Source: Ditylenchus dipsaci
Taxonomy: Eukaryota; Nematoda; Chromadorea; Rhabditida; Anguinidae
Direction of reading: 5' to 3'
Assembly: GCA_004194705.1 (NCBI GenBank)
Contig: SADC01000841.1
Coordinates: forward strand, 723,561 to 787,560
Length of the DNA stretch: 64,000 bases
How positions within the stretch are numbered: the first letter of the stretch is position 1; every line of letters begins with the position of its first letter. Positions 23,560 to 34,758 of this stretch are shown here, one piece after another. The notes under the pieces are model-generated. The model ran no database searches, was not told the origin of the DNA, and saw nothing but the letters and a program-made list of their open reading frames with translations. A program made the translations under genes and the position numbers.

Positions 23560-24082
23560 TTTTAAGAACCAGAAAATTATGAAATTCTCAAAGACTGGGT
23601 CTCTTAAGAACCTTTTTTCTGTTTCATCTCAAGACCAACTTTCAAACGACTATTTTGAGACAAAATCGGACAGAAATGTCGTGACATCTTTCGTTACTAA
23701 CACAATCTCTCTTTTAGTATATAAGAATTTTGCAAGGACAGTAAAATACGTTAATATATATATCGAGTGTGATAAAGAATCGACCTCGTCCTACATAATA
23801 CCCTTGATGAGCATATTCAACAAATAAAAATTAAAAAATACAGTCAAAAAATTTGACTCTGTGAGCATTTGATAGGTGTTTCATATGAGCCAAAAAAATT
23901 AAGGGAAACAGGCAAAACGAAAATCTGTGACAAAACAGTATTGGCCATAATTTATGTGGTTCCGCGCGCATCCAAATTTAGCAATTGATGTGCATTAACT
24001 TTTAACAATTGGCGCTAAGTCTTAGTGACTAAGAGTACCTGACCGAATGATTTTTGAATAAGCAGATCTTTATTTAAACAAT
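23560..24082. other. No recognised gene
   Basis: A plus-strand frame (23579-23827) lacks any recognisable motif. The rest is AT-rich and unremarkable. Confidence 0.35.
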
Positions 24083-24085
24083 ATA

Positions 24086-24320
24086 CCGTATTTCCTCTAA
24101 TAAGAGCAAAAAACCCCCGAAAATCTGAAAAATTTTGGATTAATCTCGAAAATTTCGACTGCCCAACCAAAATCTAAAAAGTGGAATCGGCAGAGCTCGT
24201 GAGAGTTAAGAAAATGCATCAGGCAGATTCGTAGAAAAATTTCTCTGAGCTGACATATGGGCCCTCAAAGTAGGGGGTGCGCGCTTATTAGAGCATGCGC
24301 GCTTATTAGAGGAAATACGG
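24086..24320. mobile_element. Complete MITE, 'CCGTATTTCCTCTAATA' family (235 bp)
   Basis: The left end CCGTATTTCCTCTAATAAGAG and right end TTATTAGAGGAAATACGG are perfect inverted repeats of about 18 bp, flanked by TA. Copies or pieces occur at 1611-1806, 15470-15660, 26208-27067, 32238-34286, 34517-34758 and 43387-43605. Confidence 0.8.
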
Positions 24321-24580
24321 TAAATATTTTTTCAATTTCACGGTGGTACTGGAGAATTAGTTGCTCCCAAACAGCTTGGTCCTCCTATTGTCATTTTTGT
24401 GAAAAGAGCTTGATCTCCTGTGTTCATTATGGTTATGGTAGTACTGTGTTTATGGTGATTAGGATGCTTATGATTACATGATCACCTTGATCACTTTTTA
24501 GGAAAAACAAGAGGGAGGACCAAGCTGTTTGGGAGAAACTGATTCTCCAGTAACGCCGTACTCAACTTTTTGCAATATGC

Positions 24581-24761
24581 TCAACCAAAATACTGCAAAC
24601 ATTTTCTTTGAATCTCATTTTTGTAATCTTGTCGGTTGTCTTTGATCAGCAAATTGTTTGCATCGTGGTACATCTTCATGTGTCTTTTGATGGCTCGGCC
24701 AGAAAAGTCTGTGAAATGTTCTCCGCATCTTGTACACTCGTAAGCAGGTCTTTTTAAGTGA
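24581..24761 (-). CDS. Gene B last exon: final C2H2 finger
   Basis: It reads HLKRPAYECTRCGEHF.., GRAIKRHMKMYH, the conserved KDNRQDY linker and KCLQYFG before TGA. The acceptor is the less usual ..TTTTTAAG. It parallels the last exon of gene A residue by residue in layout. Confidence 0.75.
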
Positions 24762-27700
24762 CTTAAAAATAAAATAATGGCTAAATTAAAGAAAAACTAC
24801 CCCCCCTCTTCCCAGAAAAGACGACCCCTAGAAATTGCCTTAGTCCACCAAGCTCATTTTTTTATTTTTATATTTTTTATTTTCTTTTTCAAATAAAATT
24901 GTGACCTTTTATTCAAAAAATGCAAATAAAAAAAAATATAAAAGGTAACAAAAATGATTCCAATTGGAAAATCAGATTGGGGGACCGAGGCAAATTTCTA
25001 GGGATGTTTTCTTAAAATTGAGTGAGGGGTGTATTCTTTCAGTTCTCCATCACAATTATTGAAATTTTGACGCTACTGACATATAATCCTCCCCACCCCC
25101 ATTATTTTTTAGGGTACCTAAAACCACCATTTTGAAAAAAATTGTGCAAAAGCCCTTATTAGTAATGGCTAGGCCCTGAGCCTAAACCTAATCCTACGGG
25201 CCTAAGCCGAAGCCTAAATTATTGAGGGGTCTTATATTAAAGTAGCGCCGAAATTTTAGTCGAGAGCTTCCAAAAGTTACCTAATATTCACATGGTTCAG
25301 TAGCATGTAATCGTAAGTAGGCACCACTTGGGCTTTGCACTGAGAACAGTCGAGAACCTTGCCTCTATCTCCACCATATATGGCATTGGCATACTCTTTG
25401 CTGAGGTTAGTCATTAATTCGCCAGAAGTGCTAGTAGCATTAACTATAAAATTATCTGGTTCGACCATACTAGCCTCATCCTCTAACTGAAATATCATGG
25501 TAGCTGTGTCAGTCTCCATAGCACTGTAGCTGACAGAACAGCGTCGGGATCTGAGTCTAGTCACTGTGGGATGGTTTGATTGCAGATTCTGAAGTTCTTT
25601 CTGGCTCACTCTAGACTTTGGATTGACTGGCAGGGAAGCCATAATTGAGAGCTTGGGCTTGGAAACAGGATTTGGAGCTGAAATAGTCTAGTATTAACCA
25701 CTTTATGCCATTTTAATCTACACTTACTTGGCTTAGGGCTGGAAGTCGGCTTATTCTTGTCCTGACTTCGCGAAGCCTGTTGTCTGTGGAATTCTATTCT
25801 GCTAGCCGACGGCTTCGGCACCCTGTCTTTTTGCTGATTTTGAAAGGAGGCTCGATAGAGGATCGGCTTCTGGCTCTACTTCTCTGTCTGGAACGTTCAG
25901 GACCTGGAGTGCTGCCACGTTGCTTTAAAGTCTCAGGCCAGGTGACGTCTGGAAGAATTCCTTGATTCTCGATTGCAGCACAGCCACACAATGTTCCCAA
26001 TTGTCGGTGAGCAAGCGCGCATCCCCAGAATGGGCCTTGTTAACATGGTCCACAGCTTGGCATTTTTTGCCACAGAACTGCTTGTTGCACACTCTGCAGC
26101 TGAATGTGGTCATACGTAGGTGTCTGAAAATGGGAGATTTGTGGATATTGGCAATAATCAGCATTGCTTTTGTGTCCGGACAGAAAAAAATTGGAATAAT
26201 ATAATATTACCGTATTTCCTCTAATAGCTGCCCAGGGCTCTTATTTTTCAATCTCCCTCTAGGGTGGGCACTTATTAGAGCATGGGCACATATTAGGACA
26301 TGGGCTCTTATTTTTCCACTTCTTCCCAACAAATTTTATTCAAAATTTTTATAACAACATAAGGTGAACAAACATTTGAACAATATGGAGCCCCGGGTTA
26401 ATACCGTATTTCCTCTAAAAAGGCGGCCGGTCGCCTTATTTTTCAAACCCCCAAAATAGAAAAATTGTCAATCAAAAATGGCCTTAACTCTGAAATTTTA
26501 GTCAAAAAAATGAGGGGGGCCGCCTTATTAGAGCGGGCCGCCTTATTAGAGGAAATACGGTATCATTCTTGAAATCAATCTCGATGCTGTAAATAAAATA
26601 ATACACCAAACATCAATGAGAGGAAATACGGTAAGCGGAAATTCTATATCTTTTGCTTCCAAATGAGATTTTAGGGTGGGCACTTATTAGAACATGGGCA
26701 CTTATATTTCAACCTCCTCTAAGGTGGGCACTTATTAGAGCATGGGCAGTTAATAGGTCATGGCAGCTATTAGAGGAAATACGGTATAATATCATTAACT
26801 GTAGTTGATAACTGAAGAAATTGTCGTATACCGTATTTGCTCTAATAAGAGCCCATGGGCGCTTATTTTTCAAACCCCCAAAAATCTGAAAATTTTGGAG
26901 TCGATATCGAAAATTTTGAGTGCTTAACCAAAATCTGGAACGCTGAATAAGTAGAGCTCATAGGAGTTAAGAAAACGCATAAAACAGATTCGCAAAATAT
27001 TTGCTCTGGGCTGAGATGTAGGTCCTCAAATTTAGAGCATGGGCGCTTATTAGAGGAAATACGGTATTATACGAGAAATTCTACAGTTATTAACATACAG
27101 TTAAGTGTCATTTGTTTCCATTATTTCGAAAATTATTTTCGGAAAGCCCTTTATCCAGCAACTTTCGTCATACTACGAAATTAAAAAACTGAATCATTTG
27201 ACAACTTGTGGAAGTCCACATGTAAATTAAAATAATTATTTATGTCAAACACTACTTAAGGTTAATGTGAGACCGCAAATACTCGGGTTTGTTGATGTAG
27301 CATTGCCGGCAGCCTTTGCATCTCACCTGACCGGCTGGATTAACAGTTGTAGCAGATCTAATCAGCTTTTCTTTGGGCTTAGTTGTTTCTGGGTTACAGC
27401 AGATGGCTGGGCAGATTTTTGTCGGATTCTATTCGCAGTTTCTTTGCTTGTGATTGCAGAAGTGCTCCTAGAAAATTAGTTTACGTTTTGCGAAAAAATA
27501 CTCAATCAACTAACTTTTTAGCGATGGAAACAGCTTCTGAAACAACAGGTCTAACAGGTGTTTTACTCTTAGTTGTAGCCAAAATAGGTGATCTATCCAG
27601 TGAGACCACATCTAAAAAAGTGTCTTCGTCTAGATTAGAACCAGCAGACCCGTTCAAAGTAGGTGACATTGGAGATTCCAGCACTGGTGATTGTTCGTTT

Positions 27701-29856
27701 ACTAAATTTTATTTGGTGATAAGGGGTTGAAATCATTGTCTGGTGAAGGTGCTTGATTTTTTTTTGGCTAAACTACGGTATGTGGTATCGGCTCTAAACG
27801 ACCGTACATGATGTTCTTAAGCCGTTTTAACTGCTTAAAACAATAAAAAAGGACAAAAAATCTTGGAAAACCCCATTTGACCACTTTAAAATTTTTTGCT
27901 TTGGTGGGTCTATGTAGTTTAGATCTGTAAGGTACCTGAATACCAAAAAGGTGGACTTGAACATAGTTTTGTTTACTAGGGCCTACTGCATGAAACGCCC
28001 CGAAGGGGACGCGAAGAGGGGTAAGAGTACTTACCTTAGACATAATTTCGAAAAGTACTAATGAAATGCATAGAAGCTATTTTTTCGGCATGGCGAGATC
28101 TGCGCATAAACATTTGCGGCAGGTCATTTGCGGACGTAACATTTGCATAAAGACTTTTGCGGACCTACATTTGCGTACGCACATTTGCCAAAGGGTATTA
28201 GCGGACATAACATTTGCGGAGACGACTATTGCTGACCGTCATTAGCGGCAGGACCTTTGCAGAATGACTTATGTGGAAGGACATTAGAGGAGCGACGTTA
28301 GAGGAAGGATATTTACAGACCGACATTTGCGGAAACGACATTTGCGTAAATACCTTTTGCAGAGCGACAATTGCGGAAGGAAATTTGCGGAAACGACATA
28401 AGACCCAAAAAATTATCGCTTTACTTATTGTTCACTGAATGAATTTATTGTCTTTCATTGTTATATTTGAAAAGCGCTACTGAAAATGGTATTTTTTAAA
28501 GACTTTCTATGGAGCATACGGTTTTTTATGTGATCCCGCAAATGTCGCTCCGCAAAAGTTATTTCCGCAAATATCGTTTCCACAAATGTCCTGTCGCTAA
28601 TGTAGTTCCGTAAATGTTATTTCCGCAAACATCACGTCCGCAAATGTTGCGGCGCAAAAGTCATTCCGTTGATGTCCCTCCGCTTAAGTCGCTCCGCAAA
28701 TGTCGGTCTGCGAATGTCGTTCCGCAAAATTCCTGCCGCAAATAACGGTCCGCAGGAGTTGTATCCGCAAAAATCACTCCGCAAAAGTGATATCCGCAAA
28801 TTTTTATCCGCAGGTCTCGCCATGCCATTTTTTCCGGCTCCAGTGATCAAAAAGAGGGATAACACCCTTGAATACAGTGGTTTTGATCTTTTTATGGTAC
28901 CTGGATACCTTTAAGTTTGCTTTACTTTGTTCCTCCAAGGGGAAAAGTCAAATTTTGGTCAAAATTTTCTTTCTAAAAAATATTTTCCCACTTGTGTTTT
29001 TGCATTTTCTATTGTTGTTTCCGGTTTTCTACTGTCATTTCCAACATTATTTCCGGTCGTTTGGAGTCGGTACCACATACCGTGCACATGCCTTGTTTAT
29101 CTGTAGCATAATTAAAAAATCTGTAACCAGATAACTTGCCTTGTTGAAACATTTGACTTGGTGCAGCCGAACTTGTTGAAAAGGGTCTTTGAGGGCTGAA
29201 TATACTGGAGTCTTCTTCATCACCTTCTTCTTCTAGTATCACCACATTTGTTTTTTCCCTTTTCCATCTGGGGTTAGGTTGAGTGAAGCTGTTTTGTAGA
29301 CACAACATTGGAGATCTAGTAGCACTTGCCAGGCTAGAAGTGTCTTCTTGGTTGCTGGAGTAGCTGGGAAGCTCCATAAATAACTGAGAGGCTAAATTCA
29401 CTGTTGTTCAAATTTGTTGTACCTAATAATATTATTTTACCAGCTGAACCACTGACAAAACTTTCTTCTGCAGTCCTTTGTGAAGATCGCAAACTTTTGT
29501 TCAAGCAGTCCTGAATCTGCTTCTCATCGCTTTCGATTTCCTCAGAGATCCAGAGGCGGACCTAAATGTGTTCACTTTGATTTTTTCATGATTTCAAAAT
29601 GCTCAGGAAGTCGTACATAAAACTTGTGCATTTTGTGCTCCTTGACACAATGCTCTTTAATAGATGCCTTAGTGGGAAACTTGGCTCGACCATGTCCTTC
29701 TGGACAGTAGGCACACACGTAAGGGTTGTGGTTGAAGTGTTCACTGGCTAAATGACTCTCTAGCAAGTCTATGTTCAAGCAAGCCCTAGAGCACATGGAA
29801 CATTTTAGGCTGGTCATTCCGGTGCTTCTAGCTAATCGATTCTGCACCAAATTGTG
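24581..29856 (-). CDS. C2H2 zinc-finger protein gene B (paralogue of gene A)
   Basis: Minus-strand exons: 29617-29856, 29441-29561, one from 29400 down to about 29085-29130, 27515-27711, 27256-27467, 25728-26123, 25281-25677 and 24581-24761 with the stop. Splice phases agree at the junctions tested. It has the same six-finger plan as gene A: a pair in exon 1, then two pairs each split by an intron between the zinc-ligand histidines. The linkers are rich in Ser, Arg and Pro. The single exon 27256-27467 corresponds to two gene A exons separated by a 116-bp intron. One-base frame breaks sit near 27370, 25941 and 25822. About 1.3 kb between exons 3 and 4 is an insertion carrying a foldback element. 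The likely role is nuclear nucleic-acid binding; no specific orthologue is recognised. Confidence 0.7.
24805..25020. mobile_element. MITE, 'CCTTGGTCCCCC' family, in a gene B intron
   Basis: GACGACCCCTAGAAATTGCC, then TTAGTCCACCAAGC on the left is mirrored by GGGGGACCGAGGCAAATTTC on the right. Same family as copies at 55259-55455, 58330-58546 and 60320-60390. Confidence 0.5.
25281..25677 (-). CDS. Gene B exon 7: linker and first half of third finger pair
   Basis: This is an uninterrupted open frame of about 130 residues: PNPVSKPKLSIMASL.., SYSAMETDTATMIF.., and LDCSQCKAQVVPTYDYMLLN followed by HVNI, ending at the donor GTAACT. It is the longest clean exon of the gene and homologous to gene A exon 8. 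Confidence 0.75.
25728..26123 (-). CDS. Gene B exon 6: C2H2 finger and RS-rich linker
   Basis: It begins after ..CATTTTCAG with HLRMTTFSCRVCNKQF.. and VDHVNKAH, then a DN-containing linker and IKEFFQTS. After a break near 25941 comes an Arg/Ser-rich stretch (RSRQRSRARSRSS). A second break near 25822 leads to VPKPSASRIEFHRQQASR and the donor GTAAGT. Confidence 0.65.
26208..27067. repeat. Cluster of 'CCGTATTTCCTCTAATA' MITEs filling a gene B intron
   Basis: Whole or broken copies follow one another, with termini near 26208, 26403, 26560, 26632, 26785, 26830 and 27066. They occupy most of the intron between exons 5 and 6. The internal halves differ between copies, so they were separate insertions rather than a tandem array. 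Confidence 0.65.
27256..27711 (-). CDS. Gene B exons 4-5: linker and first half of second finger pair
   Basis: Exon 27515-27711 reads NEQSPVLESPMSPTLNG.. and ends ..SIAKK at the donor GTTAGT. Exon 27256-27467 begins STSAITSKETANRIRQKSA.., breaks frame by one base near 27370, and then reads VRCKGCRQCYINKPEYLRSH before the donor GTAGTG between the zinc-ligand histidines. Confidence 0.65.
27730..29000. mobile_element. Inserted repeat in gene B, itself split by a foldback element
   Basis: Around 27960-28078 the words TTGAACATAGTTTTGTTTACTAG, CCTTAGACATAATTTCGAAAA and GCATAGAAGCTATTTTT resemble the interior of the elements at 16409-17113 and 49611-50306. The sequence resumes at 28827 with TTTTTTCCGGCTCCAGTGATC. 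A foldback element was inserted between these halves. Confidence 0.55.
28087..28826. mobile_element. Foldback element with tandem-repeat arms and 8-bp TSD (740 bp)
   Basis: The perfect ends GGCATGGCGAGA and TCTCGCCATGCC are flanked on both sides by ATTTTTTC (28079-28086 and 28827-28834). Each arm (about 28100-28400 and 28510-28815) is a tandem array of 13-16 bp units with the core ACATTTGCGGA or its complement TCCGCAAATGT. Together with the 8-bp duplication this resembles Drosophila-type foldback elements; the superfamily is not determined. There is no gene inside. Confidence 0.8.
29085..29400 (-). CDS. Gene B exon 3: acidic/Ser-rich linker
   Basis: It joins in phase after ..GAACAACAG and reads NLASQLFMELPSYSSNQED.., then an acidic run LEEEGDEEDSS and FSTSSAAPSQMF. 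The 3' limit is unsure: candidate donors are GTTACA near 29126 (fits the phase of exon 4) and GTATGT near 29083 (better consensus). Confidence 0.55.
29441..29856 (-). CDS. Gene B exons 1-2: two C2H2 fingers and RLWISEE motif
   Basis: Exon 29617-29856 reads HNLVQNRLARSTGM.. then LKCSMCSRACLNIDLLESH.. and YVCAYCPEGHGRAKF..SIKEHCVKEH. After a short 55-bp intron, exon 29441-29561 reads VRLWISEEIESDEKQIQDC and ends in the donor ..GCTG/GTAAAA. The acceptor of exon 1 is ..CATTTCAG, so a further upstream exon should exist. Confidence 0.75.
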
Positions 29857-29939
29857 CTGAAATGTTATAAGGGTAAAATGCATTTAGAAAAACTAGTTTA
29901 AACAATGTGCTATATACAATTTATTTTTTTGCGTTTTTC

Positions 29940-30010
29940 TCAAAAAGGGTGGGACACACTGCATACACCCATCGCCCTAGGTCGACGGTTAAAATCTCTC
30001 TGAATGCAAC
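29940..30010. repeat. tRNA-headed repeat fragment
   Basis: GTGGGACACACTGCATACAC followed by CATCGCCCTAGGTCGACGG resembles the head of the repeats at 30680-30920 and 44640. Confidence 0.35.
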
Positions 30011-30222
30011 TTTTATTTATTTTTAAATAAAGTTTATTGACTTCGAGGCCCAAAAACTATCGAGCAATTGATTACAGCTGTTTCCAGCACTGCTTTACTT
30101 TCAGCAACTGCCTCAATTTTGCGATTTCATCAAATTACTATCAAAATGAAGAGAAAGAGGCAAACCGTACTTAGTTTTATATCGCCTGAACCTCTACCAA
30201 TTCTATTTATTTCTCAGCGAGT

Positions 30223-30925
30223 TCAGTAACTTTCAAACGTCAGTATTTTGTGAGGAGTCCGATAGATATTTTTCCACAGCAAAATCACTTCAGAAGAATA
30301 GGTAACTTGCAAAGGTTTGAACAGGGAAGGAATGAGTATTTTTGAGGGGTAGGATTTTGGCATTATTTGAGATCTGATGTATTTTGTAATTTTAATTTCA
30401 ATAAATATACACGGCCATATACAAGGATGATACCAGAAAGCAGAGCTATATTTAGAATACAAGTTGTAAAGTACCATGTAAATAAAAACCGCAAAAACGT
30501 CAGTTCGAAAAAATAGTACCAAAAAGTTCGGGTGAACCCTGGGTAGGATGGCATGGAATTGGATATCGTTGGATATTTTAGCTCTAAGAAAAGATTATTT
30601 TTTTCTGTATGATAGCTCGAATGGAAGCCTAGTGTCTATTAAACGTGCGACTTGTAAAAAGAGTCAAAAATTAATAAATTAAACCAGTTCAGGAAAAACC
30701 CCGGCAACGATCGATTTTAGAATATTAAGCCTACTTAAGCCTAAAAATAAGCTCCACTGGTTGTGAAACTCTGCGCTGATCGTCTTGTTGGATAGCCAGG
30801 AGTGTGAGGAACATTTTGACACCAAACTTGTAAATAAAAGGAGAAAAAATAAGGTGTGCAGCCAGTGGTGGTCGAACCTGTGACCTAGGGCGATGCGTAT
30901 ATAAAGTTTACCCCCACCCCTTTCT
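30223..30925 (-). repeat. Long tRNA-headed interspersed repeat, minus orientation
   Basis: On the minus strand it opens ATCGCCCTAGGTCACAGG then TTCGACCACCACTGGCTGC, a tRNA T-arm/B-box-like segment, followed by TTTTTCTCCTTTTATTTACAAG. Further in, GAACTGACGTTTTTGC and CTTCTGAAGTGATTTTG match the plus-strand copy at 44640-45170. Two diverged copies in opposite orientation define it as interspersed. Confidence 0.55.
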
Positions 30926-30999
30926 TTAACTCCCACGAGCTCTACCGATTTTTTTCGATATTTGTTAAGCACTTGAAAACCTGGAAATCGATTATTTTT

Positions 31000-31730
31000 T
31001 TCTATTTTTGCGATTCTCAGGGGGTTGAAAAATCGTTAAATGAAATTTTTTCAATGTGCTTAATAAATTCTCGGATCTTTCAATATAATTTCGAAAAATT
31101 CTACATACAATACATATAAATGTTAGAACCGAGTGTTTTAGAACACGCAAAAAATCAAAATATGGCTTAAAAAGAAAAAACGAGCCAAAATGTAGTTTTG
31201 CAAAAAAATACATTGAAAGATAGAGCCTGGCAAAAAGGCATCAATCAATAAACATAAATAAATCAAGTATATGTGCGCTGATAGCAAATGAAAAAACCAG
31301 AAAAAGCAGTGTTCTAATTGTACTGTCTATTAAAGCAAGGCTTTTGCTATCAATCATGTCAATCTAAATAATCTGTGGTAACAAACAAAAAGTGACAAAG
31401 ATTAAATAAATGTTTTATTAAGTTTAAGATGGACATATTCGATACTTATCCAAAATATCCCTTTACCGGATTTATTATACCGTATTACCCACAAAATAGC
31501 CGCCTAGTCTAGAACATCAACTCGACTTCGAATCTCAGCTTAGATTCTTAGATTTTCTCAGATTCAAATCTTAATCTTAGCAATACATGGCTTAAATGAC
31601 AAAACTTGGGCATAGTAAACTGGATAATATTTGTGCATCCACATCCTGACTCATTTACCATAATGAGTCACTTGCGTCGAAGACGCAAGTGATATCTACA
31701 AATTTCTTCACTTTCCCAGTCTGGGGTTTG
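31000..31730. other. No recognised gene
   Basis: AT-rich. A short perfect hairpin (CACTTGCGTC GAA GACGCAAGTG) lies at 31670-31692. TACCGTATTACCCACAAAATAG at about 31479 is a degenerate end of the CCGTATTT family. Confidence 0.35.
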
Positions 31731-31850
31731 GTGACCTATTGGTTAAGGCGATTCCTTGCGGATCCAAAGGGAGTGTGATCAAATATCCCCTCTATTCCCC
31801 CTTTTACAATTCATGAGCTGTTGGCCGTGGCCGCTCGCGACCAGTCTACT
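31725..31850 (+). repeat. tRNA-derived SINE-like repeat
   Basis: GGTGACCTATTGGTTAAGGCG looks like a tRNA D-arm/A-box region. TGCGGATCCAAAGGGAGTG.TCAAAT.CCC resembles the anticodon and T-arm side. The downstream GTGGCCGCTCGCGACC segment is shared with 1440-1530 in inverse orientation. A folded cloverleaf is not convincing, so I do not call a tRNA gene. Confidence 0.5.
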
Positions 31851-32317
31851 GGGCTAAAAACTACTTTTAATTTCTTCCTGAATACACCAATGTTTAGCTT
31901 TGTCATTTTCTTTCAAATGTGTTAACTTTTCATTAGAACTTTTCAGAAAAGTCAGCCATTGGCTCTAAACAATTTCGAAGTCATTTTTAGAAGTTGACGA
32001 GCATTTTCATCACTTTAAGTGATTAAGAGAATTTCGAGCGTTACAGTGATATCTTAGCGTTATCTTGTTTGGCAAGATGTATAATAATACAATAGAATAA
32101 TATTAGAATAATGCTTGAAGAATACAAGTCACAACGAAATAACTGATCTTTTTCGCCCTAACTATTTATTTCACGATGTTACTTTTCGTTGATGATTTCG
32201 GTGTAGATAATAAAATGTTTTTAGTGAAAACTATCTACCGTATTTCCAAAAATAAACGCCTCGGGGCGTTTATTTTTTAAAGTCCCTCTGACTGACATAC
32301 GACTCGATACACATTGT

Positions 32318-32549
32318 GACTCGATACACCAACTCGATACAGTTGCGACTCGATACACCAACTCGATACAGTTGCGACTCGATACACCAACTCGATACAG
32401 TTGCGACTCGATACGCCAACTCGATACAGTTGCGACTCGATACACCAACTCGATACAGTTGCGACTCGATACACCAACTCGATACAGTTGCGACTCGATA
32501 CACCAACTCGATACAGTTGCGACTCGATACGCCAACTCGATACACCGGG
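32318..32549. repeat. 29-bp tandem repeat, eight units
   Basis: Units GACTCGATACACCAACTCGA followed by TACAGTTGC start at 32318, 32347, 32376, 32405, 32434, 32463, 32492 and 32521. Identity is almost complete, apart from an A/G variant (ATACACC/ATACGCC). The open frames on both strands are repeat artefacts. Confidence 0.9.
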
Positions 32550-32717
32550 TCTCGAGTTCGACTCCCACCGATTTTTATTTTTATATTTTGGCATTTTTTA
32601 TTCATTTGTATCAATATTAATCACTTCTAACCATATATTTACTTTGATAATGGCTAAACATTCGGAAAGCAGCTTAAATTTATGCGATGCCGCTGGATAT
32701 CCTATTTCTTATTTATC

Positions 32718-32982
32718 GGCTCTCTCCTGTTATATCCAAAACTGTTACATCTAAAAATGGTTCTAGTTTTATCAGGTTCTCGCCAAAAGTTCTAGCAAGG
32801 TTTTAGCCTTTTAAGTTCAATTTATTTATGATACAATACTTCAGGCTTTCCCTCTAATACTATATGGAAAATAACAAAATTTAAAATGAAAAGCTAGAAC
32901 CGTGCTAGAACTTTTGGCGAGAACCGGATAAAACTAGAACCATTTTTAGATGTAACAGTTTTGGATATAACAGGAGAGAGCC
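32718..32982. mobile_element. MITE with perfect 8-bp TSD (265 bp)
   Basis: Inverted ends GGCTCTCTCCTGTTATATCC and GGATATAACAGGAGAGAGCC extend about 80 bp inward. TATTTATC flanks both sides (32710-32717 and 32983-32990). An 8-bp duplication suggests hAT-like or MULE-like mobilisation. Confidence 0.8.
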
Positions 32983-34516
32983 TATTTATCACTTGGTTTT
33001 CTCTTTAGAGTTTGGCAAAAGAGCCTACCAATAAGTACATAATCGAGAGAATCGCTCAGAATTGTCTCTAAAGTATGTGCGCGCATATTCCATGCGCATA
33101 TTTTATTCTCAAGGCCCCTATGTCCCCGAAGAGGGTAACCTTGTAACATTTTTTTAATTCATGCCCTTACGAATTTTTTATATTTTCAGCCGTTTTGTAG
33201 TTTCAGAACACATTTGAGGCCGTCCTAACGCGCGCTGGCCAACCCTTTGCCTAAGGCTTTGCCTAAATTATAAAAAGACAATAAAATGGCCTGAAATTTT
33301 GTAGAAGGCGCAAACTCTGTATGAAATCTCAGAAGGTGCCAAACACCCTAATGACGATGAGAATCAAGGATTCAGAGACGCAAAAAGATATTAAAGCCCA
33401 CCACACATCTAAAAAAATGACAAAACGTCAAAATAACACTAGACGAAGGTCAAACTCGAGACCCCTGTATCTAGTTGGCGTATCGAGTCGCAACTGTATC
33501 GAGTTGGTGTATCGAGTCACAATGTGTATCGAGTCGTCGTTATACCAGTCCCTCTAAGGGGGGGGGGGACGTTTATTTTTCAAACTCTTGGCGCCGAACG
33601 CACTAAAGAAAACCAGACTTAATGTAGTCAAAGCAAACAAAATTTGGCTTCATTGTACAATCGGTGCCATGTTTTCTTTTTGATCCTTCCTGCTATTATT
33701 TTGAATTTTCGTCATTATTTTTTCGTTTCTCCCTAATCAATAACAAAATATATATATGATGAATAATTGTAACCACAAATCACTCATATAGTTTTCCGAT
33801 TTGCTGAAATAACTTTTCCAAAATTTTATTCAAAGATCAACAAGGGATCGAAAGGAAAAAAATGGTGCCCATTGTGCCTTTGAGCCTAAAATTTATCCGA
33901 ATTTGATAACAACAAGACTCACAATCAATCAAACAATAAAAAACTTGGGTGAACAATATTCGAAATCGTCATTTTCAAACACCAAATATCCGTCTTTTCG
34001 TCCTGTTTTTGTCGTTTTTTCAGGCCATAACCACCGTCGGCCGAATAGAAGTGCGTTCAGTCATTAGTTAAAACTGCCTCTCTGAAATCGGACCATATTG
34101 ATGTAGCAGAGGATTTTGCAGAAAAACATACCTATCAGAAAAAATAGCAATTTTTCCTACATAAACTAGCCATGAGGGGGGGGGTTAATTGGAGCGGGGT
34201 CGTTTTTTTATGAAGTCCACTTAAGAGGGGCGTTTATTAGAGGGGGGCATCTATTGGAGCAGGGTCTCCTATTAGAAGAAATACGGTATATAACAGACTC
34301 GTACACCTTTTTGGTAAAAGAAAATCGAAATAACGAAAACTCGGTACAACAAACTTTTGATTTAACGGACCCTGAAGCTGGTGCTCAATTATTTTCTCGA
34401 TCCTTTCAAAAAAAGTGGACCTTATTTCTAGTTTTATGGAATTTTTCGCTCATAACTTTGAGCATGTTACCCTACAACGGAAAGCTTAGGATATTGGCTA
34501 CCTTTTTTCAATTATC

Positions 34517-34758
34517 GTATTTCCTCTATTAACTCCCCGCCCTTTAATATATTCTCACCCTACAGACCTCATATCTCAGCTTATAACAAACATTTTGCAA
34601 ATCTGTTTTTTGCATTTTCTTAGTTACCACAAGTTAACCTGATTCCAGTTTTCAGACTCTGGTTAAGCACCCGAACATCTCAAAATCGACCTCGACATTT
34701 TCCGATTTTTAGGGGTTGAAAAATAACTCCCCATGGGGACTTAATACAGGAAATACGG
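34517..34758. mobile_element. MITE copy, 'CCGTATTTCCTC' family
   Basis: It starts TATCGTATTTCCTCTATTAAC and ends ACAGGAAATACGGTA. The interior CATATCTCAGC, TTTTGCAAATCTG and GGTTAAGCACCCGAAC match other copies. Confidence 0.6.

Larger units (their letters stand above)
32238..34286. mobile_element. Large element of the CCGTATTT family with 29-bp tandem arms (2.0 kb)
   Basis: The left end CCGTATTTCCAAAAATAAACG and right end ATTAGAAGAAATACGG are flanked by TA. A 29-bp tandem array (32318-32549) in the left part has a short inverted counterpart at 33470-33536, and GGGTCTCGAGTT.GACTC is likewise inverted (AACTCGAGACCCC). The element is therefore a foldback with grossly unequal arms. A separate MITE is nested at 32718-32982. 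Confidence 0.6.

Noticed and set aside
31738..31800. tRNA gene on the plus strand
   Set aside because: A- and B-box-like words are present, but the anticodon stem and acceptor stem do not pair. Better read as a tRNA-derived repeat.
32295..32550. CRISPR-like regular 29-bp repeats
   Set aside because: Units abut directly with no unique spacers, the host is eukaryotic, and inverted copies lie in the other arm of the same element. It is a tandem repeat.
32221..32754. Overlapping open frames on both strands
   Set aside because: All are translations of the 29-bp array in different frames.
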